From positions 1 to 15,839 of the forward strand of contig QNAZ01000005.1 in NCBI GenBank assembly GCA_003641645.1: a DNA stretch of 15,839 nt. The letters run 5' to 3'. Positions within the stretch are counted from its first letter, which is position 1; every line of letters starts with the position of its first letter. Origin of the DNA: Thermodesulfobacteriota bacterium (GTDB taxonomy: Bacteria; Desulfobacterota; Thermodesulfobacteria; Thermodesulfobacteriales; Thermodesulfobacteriaceae). The notes under the pieces were generated by a model, which did not search any database, had not been told where the DNA came from, and saw nothing but the letters and a program-made list of their open reading frames with translations. The translations under genes and the position numbers were made by a program. This document shows, piece after piece, positions 6,349 through 13,325 of this stretch.

Positions 6349-6900
6349 TTATTTATAAATTTTGGTTTCTTTTAATGCTCTGTGAAAAGCTTTTATATTT
6401 TTTTCAGCAAGCTTTCCAAACCTATTTTTTAAAGCTTCTTCTATATGTTTTACATCAATTAATTCTGTTGCTTTTATAAAAGCTCCTAACATAGTAGTAT
6501 TAGTAATAGGGAGACCAAGTTCTTCAATAGCAATTTTAGTTGCATCAACAAGTGCAAGCTTTCCTTTATAATTATCTAAAAGTTTTCTAACTTCTTTTTC
6601 AGAAAATGGAGAATTCAAAATAGCTATACCATTCTTTTTTAAACCATTTGTTACCTTTGTAATTTTAGGAAGTGTAGGATCAAGAACCAGAATTATATCT
6701 GGATTATAAATTTTTTCTCTTGTGTAAATTCTCTTATTATCAATTCTTGCAAAGGCTTGCACTGGAGCTCCTCTTCTTTCAGGTCCAAAACTTGGAAAGG
6801 CTTGAGCAAACTTACCTTCATTAATAGCTGCTATAGCAATTAATTCAGCTGAAGTAACTGCTCCTTGACCTCCCCGTCCATGTAATCTTATTTCTATCAT
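6349..6900 (-). CDS. porC: Pyruvate:ferredoxin oxidoreductase gamma subunit
   Basis: A 183-residue gamma subunit, first gene of the por operon. It starts MIEIRLHGRGGQGAVT, with the family's GRGGQG at residues 8-13, followed by QAFPSFGPERRGAPVQAFARI, the PFOR gamma signature that helps form the CoA-binding region. AAAGGAG lies 6 nt before the ATG. The order gamma-delta-alpha-beta is the same as in archaeal and thermophilic bacterial por operons. Confidence 0.94.
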   Translation of the reverse strand: MIEIRLHGRGGQGAVTSAELIAIAAINEGKFAQAFPSFGPERRGAPVQAFARIDNKRIYTREKIYNPDIILVLDPTLPKITKVTNGLKKNGIAILNSPFSEKEVRKLLDNYKGKLALVDATKIAIEELGLPITNTTMLGAFIKATELIDVKHIEEALKNRFGKLAEKNIKAFHRALKETKIYK

Positions 6901-6943
6901 AGATCACTCCTTTAATTAAGATTTCTTTAATCTTATTGAATTT

Positions 6944-6972
6944 TGTGTAGCATATTTTAAATAGGTTGTCAA
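6944..6972 (-). promoter_or_regulatory. Promoter of the porCDAB operon
   Basis: Minus-strand -35 TTGACA (6967-6972), 17-nt spacer, weak -10 TACACA (6944-6949), 43 nt before the porC start. Its -35 is one arm of a perfect inverted repeat with the fabG -35. The exact -10 is uncertain. Confidence 0.55.
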
Positions 6973-6978
6973 GAGAAA

Positions 6979-7007
6979 TTGACAAATTTTTTAATAATTT
7001 TTAAAAT
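6979..7007 (+). promoter_or_regulatory. Promoter of fabG
   Basis: Plus-strand -35 TTGACA (6979-6984), exactly 17 nt, then TAAAAT (7002-7007), 5/6 to the -10 consensus. It lies 30 nt before the fabG start. It is back-to-back with the por promoter, with 6 nt between the two -35 elements. Confidence 0.7.
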
Positions 7008-7037
7008 ATTTTAAAATTTCTTAAAAAGGAGAAACTA

Positions 7038-7787
7038 ATGGAAGAACTCAATGGAAAAATTGCTTTGATAACTGGAGCTTCAAGAGGTATTGGAAGAGCT
7101 ATAGCTTATGAACTTGCTAAGAAAGGAGCTAAAGTAATTATTAATTATAAAGGATCAGAAGAAAAAGCAAAAAGTTTAGCTCAAGAAATAGAAAAAATGG
7201 GTAAAAAAGCTTATTTAGCAAGATTTGATGTAGCTAATTCACAAGAAGTAAGAAATGAAATAAAAAAAATTGAAAAAAATATAGGAAATATCCAAATTTT
7301 AATAAATAATGCTGGTATTGTTAGAGATTCTTTACTTTTAAAAATGAAAGAAGAAGATTGGGACAAAGTTATTAAAACAAACTTATATTCTATTTTTTAC
7401 GTTACCCAAACAGTTCTTCCTATGATGATAAAAGAAAGATGGGGAAGAATTATTAATATATCTTCAGTAGTAGCATTTACAGGAAATCCTGGTCAAACCA
7501 ATTATGCAGCAGCTAAAGCAGGTATAATAGGATTTTCAAAAGCTCTTGCTTTAGAAGTAGCAGGAAGAAATATTACAGTAAATGTAATTGCACCAGGATA
7601 TATAGAAACTGATATGACAGCAGGACTTCCTGAAAAAGTAAAAGAGGCATTTTTACAACAAATTCCACTAAAAAGAGCAGGTCTCCCAGAAGAAGTGGCT
7701 TATTTGGCTGCTTTTTTAGCAAGTGAAAAAGCAAATTATATAACAGGTTGTGTATTTCATATAAATGGAGGTCTATTTAGAGATTGA
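7038..7787 (+). CDS. fabG: 3-oxoacyl-ACP reductase FabG
   Basis: An NADPH-dependent short-chain dehydrogenase/reductase (249 residues) that reduces 3-oxoacyl-ACP in fatty-acid elongation. Visible: the Rossmann motif TGASRGIG (12-19), NNAG (90-93), catalytic Asn115, Ser143, Tyr156 and Lys160 (YAAAK), and the C-terminal ITGCVFHINGG close to FabG's usual ITGxxxxVNGG. Ser-Tyr spacing is 13 as in E. coli FabG. AAGGAG lies 7 nt before the ATG. Other SDR substrates are possible, since no fab neighbours are present, but the sequence is FabG-like throughout. It ends in TGA, which shows TGA is a stop codon here. Confidence 0.9.
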   Translation: MEELNGKIALITGASRGIGRAIAYELAKKGAKVIINYKGSEEKAKSLAQEIEKMGKKAYLARFDVANSQEVRNEIKKIEKNIGNIQILINNAGIVRDSLLLKMKEEDWDKVIKTNLYSIFYVTQTVLPMMIKERWGRIINISSVVAFTGNPGQTNYAAAKAGIIGFSKALALEVAGRNITVNVIAPGYIETDMTAGLPEKVKEAFLQQIPLKRAGLPEEVAYLAAFLASEKANYITGCVFHINGGLFRD

Positions 7788-7793
7788 AAAAAC

Positions 7794-7821
7794 TTGAAAT
7801 TTTATAAAAGAGTTTTAAAAT
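7794..7821 (+). promoter_or_regulatory. Candidate promoter of def
   Basis: TTGAAA (7794-7799), 16 nt, TAAAAT (7816-7821), each 5/6 to consensus, 34 nt before the def start. The surroundings are extremely AT-rich, so chance matches are likely. def could equally be co-transcribed with fabG, 68 nt upstream. Confidence 0.35.
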
Positions 7822-7855
7822 AAAATTAATTTCAAACTGTAAAAAGAGGATAAAA

Positions 7856-8359
7856 ATGGAAATTCTTATTCTTGGGCATCCAGTTCTTAGGCAAAAAGCT
7901 AAACCTGTTGAAGATATAAATGGAGAACTTAAAAAAAATATAGAAAAAATGGCTGAAACTATGTATAAATTTAAAGGACTTGGATTGGCTGCTAATCAAG
8001 TAGGGATTTTAAAAAGAGTTTTTATTTTAGATATTTCTCAAAGAGAAGGGAAAAATAAACTGGAAATTTATATTAATCCTGAAATAGTTTCTGCAGAGGG
8101 GCAAATTGCTTATGAAGAGGGATGTCTTAGTATTCCTGGATATTATGCCAAAGTAAATAGATATGCTAAACTTTATATTCGAGCTTATGATTTAAATGGA
8201 AAACTTTTTGAAAGAGAATTAGAAGGAATTAGGGCTATAGCTTTTCAACATGAATGTGATCATTTAGATGGAATTTTATTTATAGATAGACTTTCTCCTT
8301 TAAAAAAACAATTATTTAAAAGATGGTGGAAAAAGCATCATAAAAAATTAAGTAATTAG
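7856..8359 (+). CDS. def: Peptide deformylase
   Basis: Removes the N-formyl group from nascent proteins. The 167 residues carry all three family motifs: GLGLAANQ (41-48), EGCLS (88-92, metal ligand Cys90) and QHECDH (131-136, metal ligands His132 and His136 with catalytic Glu133). EGCLS fits the type 1 enzymes. The C-terminus is basic (RWWKKHHKK). AGAGG lies 6-7 nt before the ATG. Its last 12 bases overlap the convergent ymdB gene. Confidence 0.96.
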   Translation: MEILILGHPVLRQKAKPVEDINGELKKNIEKMAETMYKFKGLGLAANQVGILKRVFILDISQREGKNKLEIYINPEIVSAEGQIAYEEGCLSIPGYYAKVNRYAKLYIRAYDLNGKLFERELEGIRAIAFQHECDHLDGILFIDRLSPLKKQLFKRWWKKHHKKLSN

Positions 8360-9133
8360 TCTAAATCTTTCTATATAAGTAGTTTTCCCTTTTTCATTGA
8401 ATTCTAAAAATAAACCTTCTACTTTTATTTTTTTATCTTTTTCTACTTCTAATTTTCTGGGAACCATAGAAAGATACATTTCTAAAGCCTGATTAATTTT
8501 CATTCCTATTACACTTTCAAAAGCTCCACACATTCCAACATCTGTAATATAACCTGTGCCTTTTGGGAAAATCCTTTCATCTGAGGTTTGAACATGTGTA
8601 TGAGTCCCTATTATTGCTGATACTAAACCATCTAAAAAATATCCTAAGGTTAATTTTTCTGAAGTTGCTTCAGCATGGAAATCAACTATTATAAAAGGAG
8701 TTTCTTTTAAAAATTCTTGAGCAAGTTTTTTACCTATAGTAAAAGGATTTTCCAAAGGTCTCATAAAAATTCTACCCTCTAAATTAATAACTGCAAGTTT
8801 TATATTATTTTTAGTATAGATAGTCCAGCCTTTACCAGGAGCTCCTTCTCCATAATTAGCTGGTCTTAAAACCCTTTCAGTTTTTTGTAAATAAGGAAAA
8901 AATTCCCTTTTCCAGATATGATTTCCAGAGGTAAGGATATCTATTCCATAAGAAAAAAGTTCCTCTGCAACTTTTTGAGTTAATCCATATCCTCCAGCTG
9001 CATTTTCAGCATTAGCTATTATAAAATCGCATTTATATTTTTTTATTATTTCTGGAAGAAAGATTTTCACTGCTTTTCTTCCAGAACTTCCAACAATATC
9101 TCCTAAAAAAACCAATTTTACTTTATTTGGCAT
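8348..9133 (-). CDS. YmdB-family metallophosphoesterase (TIGR00282)
   Basis: A 261-residue calcineurin-like phosphodiesterase. B. subtilis YmdB acts on cyclic nucleotides and is encoded beside RNase Y, as here. Metal-site motifs: GDIVG (Asp12), NAENAAGG (41-48), SGNHIW (Asn71, His72), DFHAEATSEK (His153) and GTHTHVQT (His178, His180). I prefer the ATG at 9133 to the TTG at 9139; either start overlaps the rny stop, and no strong Shine-Dalgarno is visible, consistent with coupled translation. The stop lies within the end of def on the opposite strand. Confidence 0.9.
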   Translation of the reverse strand: MPNKVKLVFLGDIVGSSGRKAVKIFLPEIIKKYKCDFIIANAENAAGGYGLTQKVAEELFSYGIDILTSGNHIWKREFFPYLQKTERVLRPANYGEGAPGKGWTIYTKNNIKLAVINLEGRIFMRPLENPFTIGKKLAQEFLKETPFIIVDFHAEATSEKLTLGYFLDGLVSAIIGTHTHVQTSDERIFPKGTGYITDVGMCGAFESVIGMKINQALEMYLSMVPRKLEVEKDKKIKVEGLFLEFNEKGKTTYIERFRLIT

Positions 9134-10685
9134 ATTCAATAACTCTTGTTTCTCTAATTACAGTAACTCTTATTATTCCCGGATAAGTTAATTCTTTTTC
9201 TATTTTCTGAGCGATTTCATGAGCTAATACATAAGCTTGTTCATCACTGATTTTTTTATCATCAACTATTACTCTTATTTCTCTCCCAGCTTGTATAGCA
9301 AAAGCTTTTTCAACACCTTCAAAAGAAGAAGCAATGGCTTCAAGTTCTTTTATTCTTTTTATATATGCTTCAAGTAATTCTCTTCTTGCTCCTGGTCTTG
9401 CTCCAGAAATGGCATCAGAAATTTGTAAGATTATTCCTAAGAGACTTGTAGTTGGAATATCTTCGTGGTGAGATGCAATAGCATTTACGATTTCTTCATC
9501 TTCTCCAAACTTTCTTGCAATTTCAGCTCCTATAAGAGCATGAGGTCCTTCTAATTCATAAGAAGCAGCTTTTCCTATATCATGAAGTAAAGCAGCTCTT
9601 TTAGCTTTTTTTACATCTACCCCAAGCTCTCCTGCTAAAGCTCCACAAATAATAGCAGTCTCAATAGAATGTTGTAAAACATTTTGACTATAGCTTGTTC
9701 TAAATTTTAATTTTCCAATCATTTTTATGAGTTCTGGATGAAGTCCATAAATTCCAAGTTCAAAACAAGCTTTTTCTCCTACTTCTATCAAATGATGTTC
9801 CATTTCTTCTTCCACTTGCTTTACTACTTCCTCAATTCTTGTAGGATGAATTCTTCCATCAGCAATCAATCTTTCTAATGCAATACGAGCAATTTCTCTT
9901 CTTAAAGGATCAGCACATGATAAAACTACTACCTCAGGTGTATCATCTATTAGAAGATCAACACCTGTTAAAGTCTCAAAAGTTCTAATATTTCTACCTT
10001 CTCTTCCAATTATTCTTCCTTTCATTTCTTCATTAGGAAGATGAATTACAGAAACAGTTTTTTCTGTAACAAAGGAAACAGCAGCTTTTGAGATGGCATA
10101 GGCTAAAATTTCTTGAGATTTTCTTTTAGCTTCTTCTCTTGCTTCATTTTCTAATTTCATTATAAGTTTAGCTTTTTCTTCTTTCAGTTCCTCTTCTAAT
10201 TTTTTGAGAAGTAATTCTCTGGCTTCTTTTTCAGATAAGCCTGAAATTTTTTCTAATTCATTTTTAGCTTGTTTTAAAATTTCTTCAATTTGCTTTTTTT
10301 CGCTTTCAACAAGAGCATTTGTTTCTTCTATTTCTTTTAATTTTTTTTTTTAAGCTTCTTCTTTTTTAATAAGGTTTTCCTCTTTATGAAGAATTCTTTC
10401 TTCTTTTAAAGAAACTTCTTTCATTCTTTTTTCAAATTCTTTTTCTAAAGCTTGTTTATGGGTTAAAAGTTCTTCTTTTATTTGAATTTCTGCTTGTTGA
10501 AGCTTTAATTTAGCTTCATTTTCAGCTTTTCCTATTATTTCTTTAGCTTTTTGTTGAGCATCTTTAAGAAGCTTTTCTGCTGTTTTTTTTGTTTCTATTT
10601 CTTTCTTTTTTTGAATAAAGAAATAAACTCCAACCAAAGATATACTAATTATAATTCCTACCAATATTCCCCAGAAAAAATTCAT
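9123..10685 (-). pseudogene. rny: Ribonuclease Y, interrupted by one in-frame stop codon
   Basis: Membrane-anchored endoribonuclease that starts mRNA decay. The frame is continuous for 519 sense codons, very close to B. subtilis RNase Y (520), apart from TAA at 10350-10352 (codon 112). N-terminal part: ATG at 10685 with AGGAGG 7 nt upstream, membrane helix at about residues 4-24, then Lys/Glu-rich coiled coil. After the stop the coiled coil resumes in the same frame, followed by a KH domain (GRIIGREGRN) and an HD domain (metal motif LLHDIGKAA). The stop touches an A11 run; TTA to TAA (Leu in EEALKKK) by one T-to-A change would explain it. The next in-frame ATG (10160) has no good Shine-Dalgarno sequence. 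It may be a sequence error, a real nonsense mutation or a split or read-through product. Domain identity is certain; status is not. Confidence 0.85.
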
Positions 10686-10772
10686 ATCCATTCCTCCTTT
10701 AGCAAAGGTTAGATTAAATAAATTTTGGAGGGAGAAGGAAAGAAGATATATTTGATTTAAAGGAAATAAATG

Positions 10773-10950
10773 ATCCCGGGGTGTCGTGAGGGTTGCCTGC
10801 TCCAAGCTCTATTGAAATAACTTTTAGGGTGGGGTCTGGTTAGCCCTAAACGCTTTTTTAAAAGCAAAAAGGCCCCAGAACCACCTTGCCCTTTTATTCC
10901 AATAGTGTTAGCTTGGCAGGCCATTGTCCTCTTCACGAACACCCCAGGAT
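10773..10950 (-). ncRNA. ssrS: 6S RNA (SsrS)
   Basis: A GC-rich island between zapA and rny that folds as a long rod. The outer stem pairs 10939-10950 (ATCCTGGGGTGT) with 10773-10784 (ACACCCCGGGAT) over 12 bp, with one G-U pair. An inner stem pairs GCCTGCCAAGC (near 10911-10921) with GCTTGGAGCAGGC (10795-10807). An AT-rich central bulge follows, then a GC-rich apical arm ending in a GCTTTTTTAAAAGC hairpin. The TGTTCGTGA / TCACGACA border resembles known 6S RNAs, and a position beside zapA is the same as in E. coli. 6S RNA binds sigma-70 RNA polymerase by mimicking an open promoter. Ends are set by the stem, and the transcript may be a few nt longer. Its 5' 43 nt lie inside zapA. I see no separate promoter, so processing from the zap transcript is likely. 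Confidence 0.82.
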
Positions 10951-11228
10951 ATTTCTTTTTCCAAAAACTCTCCCACCTTGTTAACTTGAACCTTTACACA
11001 CTTTTCTAAAGCTTCTTTTTCTTTTTTTAATTTTATATAGTCATATGCTACTTGTAAAAGAAGCCAAATAGCTAACTTAAAAGTAGGGACTTTTTTAAAA
11101 TTTTCTACCTCTTTCTTTTTATTTTCTAAATATTCTAAAACTTCCTTAACTTCCTCTTCCGGAACAAAAGACCGAAAGAGGAAAGTTTGACCTAAAAATT
11201 CAAAACAAATATCTTTTATTGGTTGCAT
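10908..11228 (-). CDS. zapA: Cell division protein ZapA
   Basis: A 106-residue FtsZ-ring associated protein. An N-terminal globular part (KDICFEFLGQTFLFRS, then EEVKEVLEYLENKKKEVE) leads into a helix with the KLAIWLLLQVAYDYIKLK segment and a C-terminal coiled coil, as in ZapA. AAGGT lies 8 nt before the ATG. The last 14 codons (SWGVREEDNGLPS and stop) lie inside the 6S RNA, so this tail is likely shaped by RNA structure rather than protein function. It follows zapB by 24 nt. Confidence 0.85.
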   Translation of the reverse strand: MQPIKDICFEFLGQTFLFRSFVPEEEVKEVLEYLENKKKEVENFKKVPTFKLAIWLLLQVAYDYIKLKKEKEALEKCVKVQVNKVGEFLEKEISWGVREEDNGLPS

Positions 11229-11252
11229 TTTTATTACCTTTTTATAATAACT

Positions 11253-11471
11253 TTATATTTGGGAGAGCTTTTCTATTAAACTACCAATCCTTTCTTTTAT
11301 TATCCTTCTTTCCTCCTCCCTCCTGTTTATTTCTTCTAAAAGTTTAGCATTTTCTTCTTCTTTTTCTTTTAATTTATTAAGCAAAGCTTCTTTTTCATTT
11401 TTTAACTGAACAACTAATGAAATAAGAGCATCGATTTTCTCTTCCAAATTTGCAATATCTTGAAAATCCAT
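11253..11471 (-). CDS. zapB: ZapB-like coiled-coil cell division protein
   Basis: A 72-residue protein that is almost wholly coiled coil (LEEKIDALISLVVQLKNEKE with heptad leucines, then Lys/Glu repeats), similar in size and character to ZapB, which bridges the Z-ring and chromosome through ZapA. Coiled coils are weak evidence alone; the position directly before zapA supports the call. GGAGG lies 4-5 nt before the ATG. It is the first gene after the promoter at 11506-11534. Confidence 0.7.
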   Translation of the reverse strand: MDFQDIANLEEKIDALISLVVQLKNEKEALLNKLKEKEEENAKLLEEINRREEERRIIKERIGSLIEKLSQI

Positions 11472-11505
11472 TTTTCCTCCCTTTAAATAACCAAATTCAT
11501 TATAA

Positions 11506-11534
11506 AGTAAAATCTATTTTTAAGTTTTTGTCAA
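11506..11534 (-). promoter_or_regulatory. Promoter of zapB-zapA-6S-rny-ymdB
   Basis: Minus-strand -35 TTGACA (11529-11534) with TTTACT (11506-11511, 4/6) after 17 nt, 34 nt before zapB. A perfect TATAAT lies 24 nt after the -35, too far for a standard spacer, so the -10 is uncertain. It begins 23 nt after the nadA stop. Confidence 0.5.
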
Positions 11535-11557
11535 GGGGCAATAGGTTCTTTATCCTT

Positions 11558-12472
11558 TTACACTATTTCCAACATTTTTTTTACAGCACTATATGCTTTT
11601 TCAATCACTTCTTCATTGAGAGTTACTTCAAATTCTAAGTTTTCTAAAGCATTAAATAAATTTTCAAGAGTAATTTTTTTCATAGAAGAACATACCATTT
11701 TTTCTGGAGAGGGATGATAAAATTTTTTATCAGGGTTTTCTTTACTTAAAGGATAAAGAAGTCCTATTTCAGTTCCTATAATAAACTCTTTATTGGGTAA
11801 TTTTTTGGCAAGTTTTAGCATTCCGCTTGTTGAAGCTACATAATCTGCAAGATCAATCACTTCTGGGCGACATTCAGGGTGAGCTATAAAAATAGCATTT
11901 GGATGCTTTTTTTTAGCTTTTATTACTTCTTCAGGGGTTAAAAGGTGGTGAAAAGGACAAAAACCTTCAAAGTATATAATTTCTTTCTCTGGATAAAAAC
12001 GTTGAGTATATCGAGCAAGATTCATATCCGGAATCATAATAATTTTTTTATCAGGTAAAATTCCTGCTACTTTTACAGCATTAGCTGAAGTGCAGCATAC
12101 ATCACTTACAGCCTTTATTTCAGCGTAAGAATTTACATAAGTTACTACTGGTGCATCAGGGTATTTTGCTTTCAAGGCTAAAACATCTTCTACATTTATC
12201 ATATTAGCCATTTCACAAGGAACATCTTTTACTGGAAGAAGGACCTTTTTTTTAGGAGAAACAATTTTAGCTGTTTCAGCCATAAAAATTACACCACAAA
12301 AGACTATAATTTCTGTATCAGTTTTACTTGCTTTAAGACTGAGTTCTAAAGAATCACCTCTTAAATCTGCTATGTCTTGAATTTCAGGAGGTTGATAATT
12401 ATGAGCCAGAATTATAGCTTTTCTTTTTCTTTTTAACTCTAAAATTTTTTCAATTAATTTTTCCTTTTTCAT
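11558..12472 (-). CDS. nadA: Quinolinate synthase NadA
   Basis: Condenses iminoaspartate with dihydroxyacetone phosphate to quinolinate in NAD synthesis, using an oxygen-sensitive 4Fe-4S cluster. The 304 residues carry the three cluster cysteines Cys86 (VPCEMANM), Cys172 (GFCPFHH) and Cys261 (MVCSSMK), plus LAHNYQPPEIQDIAD near the N-terminus and the GDSLELS segment. Length matches the Thermotoga-type enzyme. The ATG is 6 nt after the PHP gene stop with no visible Shine-Dalgarno, so translation probably depends on coupling. No nadB or nadC is in the window. Confidence 0.96.
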   Translation of the reverse strand: MKKEKLIEKILELKRKRKAIILAHNYQPPEIQDIADLRGDSLELSLKASKTDTEIIVFCGVIFMAETAKIVSPKKKVLLPVKDVPCEMANMINVEDVLALKAKYPDAPVVTYVNSYAEIKAVSDVCCTSANAVKVAGILPDKKIIMIPDMNLARYTQRFYPEKEIIYFEGFCPFHHLLTPEEVIKAKKKHPNAIFIAHPECRPEVIDLADYVASTSGMLKLAKKLPNKEFIIGTEIGLLYPLSKENPDKKFYHPSPEKMVCSSMKKITLENLFNALENLEFEVTLNEEVIEKAYSAVKKMLEIV

Positions 12473-12478
12473 GGTTTT

Positions 12479-13324
12479 TTATTTTAATTTTTCAAGCATT
12501 TTTTTCAAATTTTCATAACATTCAAAAGGAATATTTAAGTTTCCTAATCCTTTTCCCAATTTAATATTAGGTTTATTTTCTCCATGAAAGTCACTTCCCC
12601 CAGTTATTAATAATCCTATATCCTTAGCACACTCTATTAAAAACTTAGTAAATTCAGGTGTATGTTCAGTATAATAGACTTCGACCCCCATTAATCCAAA
12701 TTCTTTAAGCTTTTTTAGGTAATTTTTGAGCTCTAAATGATTCAATTTTAAGGTTATAGGATGAGCAAGAACAGGCACACCTTTAGCTTCTAAAATTAGT
12801 TTTATACCTTCCTCTGGTGAAAGAAGTGCTTTCGGTGCATAAGCAGCTGCTCCTTTTTTTAAATATTTTTTAAAAGCTTCTTCAAATGATTTAACTATAC
12901 CCTTTTTTACTAAAAGATTGGCTATATGAGGTCTTCCTATTTCACCTTTAGCAAATTTTTTTAATTCTTCTAAAGTTATTTCTATACCAAGAGCATTTAA
13001 TTTTTCAATTATTTTCTTATTTCTTTCTTCTCGAGCCTTTTTAAGCCTTATTAAAGTATCTTGCAATTTAGGAATTTTTGGTTCTAAAAAATATCCTAAA
13101 AGATGGAAATGTCCCGGTCCCTCAAATTTAATGCTAATTTCTACTCCACATAAAAAAGGCAAATTTTCTTCTATAGCAATTTGATATGCAGGTTTTAATC
13201 CATCTATAGTGTCATGATCAGTAAGAGCAAGAGCTTCTAAATTTTCTTTTTTAGCCAGATATATTAATTCTTCAGGAGAAAAAGTTCCATCTGATGCTGT
13301 TGAATGGGTATGAAGGTCTATCAA
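12479..13324 (-). CDS. PHP-domain phosphoesterase (YciV/TrpH-like)
   Basis: A 281-residue PHP-family metallohydrolase. Relatives (E. coli RNase AM/YciV, nucleoside 3',5'-bisphosphate phosphatases) remove or hydrolyse 5' nucleotides, so a role in RNA or pAp turnover is plausible but inferred. Motifs: DLHTHSTASDG (His5, His7, Asp12), LTDHDT (His37), a GVEIS motif, RPHIANLLVKKG, VLAHP and C-terminal GGSDFHGENKP. The start is TTG at 13324: GGAG lies 9 nt upstream, the codon comes 1 nt after the pyrG stop, and the protein then begins MIDLHTHS as family members do. A further upstream TTG would add seven residues and overlap pyrG. Confidence 0.87.
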   Translation of the reverse strand: MIDLHTHSTASDGTFSPEELIYLAKKENLEALALTDHDTIDGLKPAYQIAIEENLPFLCGVEISIKFEGPGHFHLLGYFLEPKIPKLQDTLIRLKKAREERNKKIIEKLNALGIEITLEELKKFAKGEIGRPHIANLLVKKGIVKSFEEAFKKYLKKGAAAYAPKALLSPEEGIKLILEAKGVPVLAHPITLKLNHLELKNYLKKLKEFGLMGVEVYYTEHTPEFTKFLIECAKDIGLLITGGSDFHGENKPNIKLGKGLGNLNIPFECYENLKKMLEKLK

Positions 13325-13325
13325 A

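Noticed and set aside
7794..7835. TTGAAATT ... AATTTCAA inverted repeat between fabG and def as a terminator
   Set aside because: The stem is pure A-T and has no following U-tract; it is more likely background or part of a def promoter.
10338..10352. Programmed slippage on the A11 run rescuing rny
   Set aside because: The stop codon comes before the run in the mRNA and both halves are already in frame, so slippage would break the frame rather than repair it.
10757..10942. 61-codon minus-strand reading frame
   Set aside because: It lies almost wholly inside the 6S RNA, with a composition unlike the neighbouring proteins (rich in Gly, Arg and Pro); it is a by-product of the GC-rich RNA.
11450..11638. 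62-codon plus-strand reading frame
   Set aside because: Antisense to zapB, its promoter and the end of nadA; Phe-rich AT-driven sequence.
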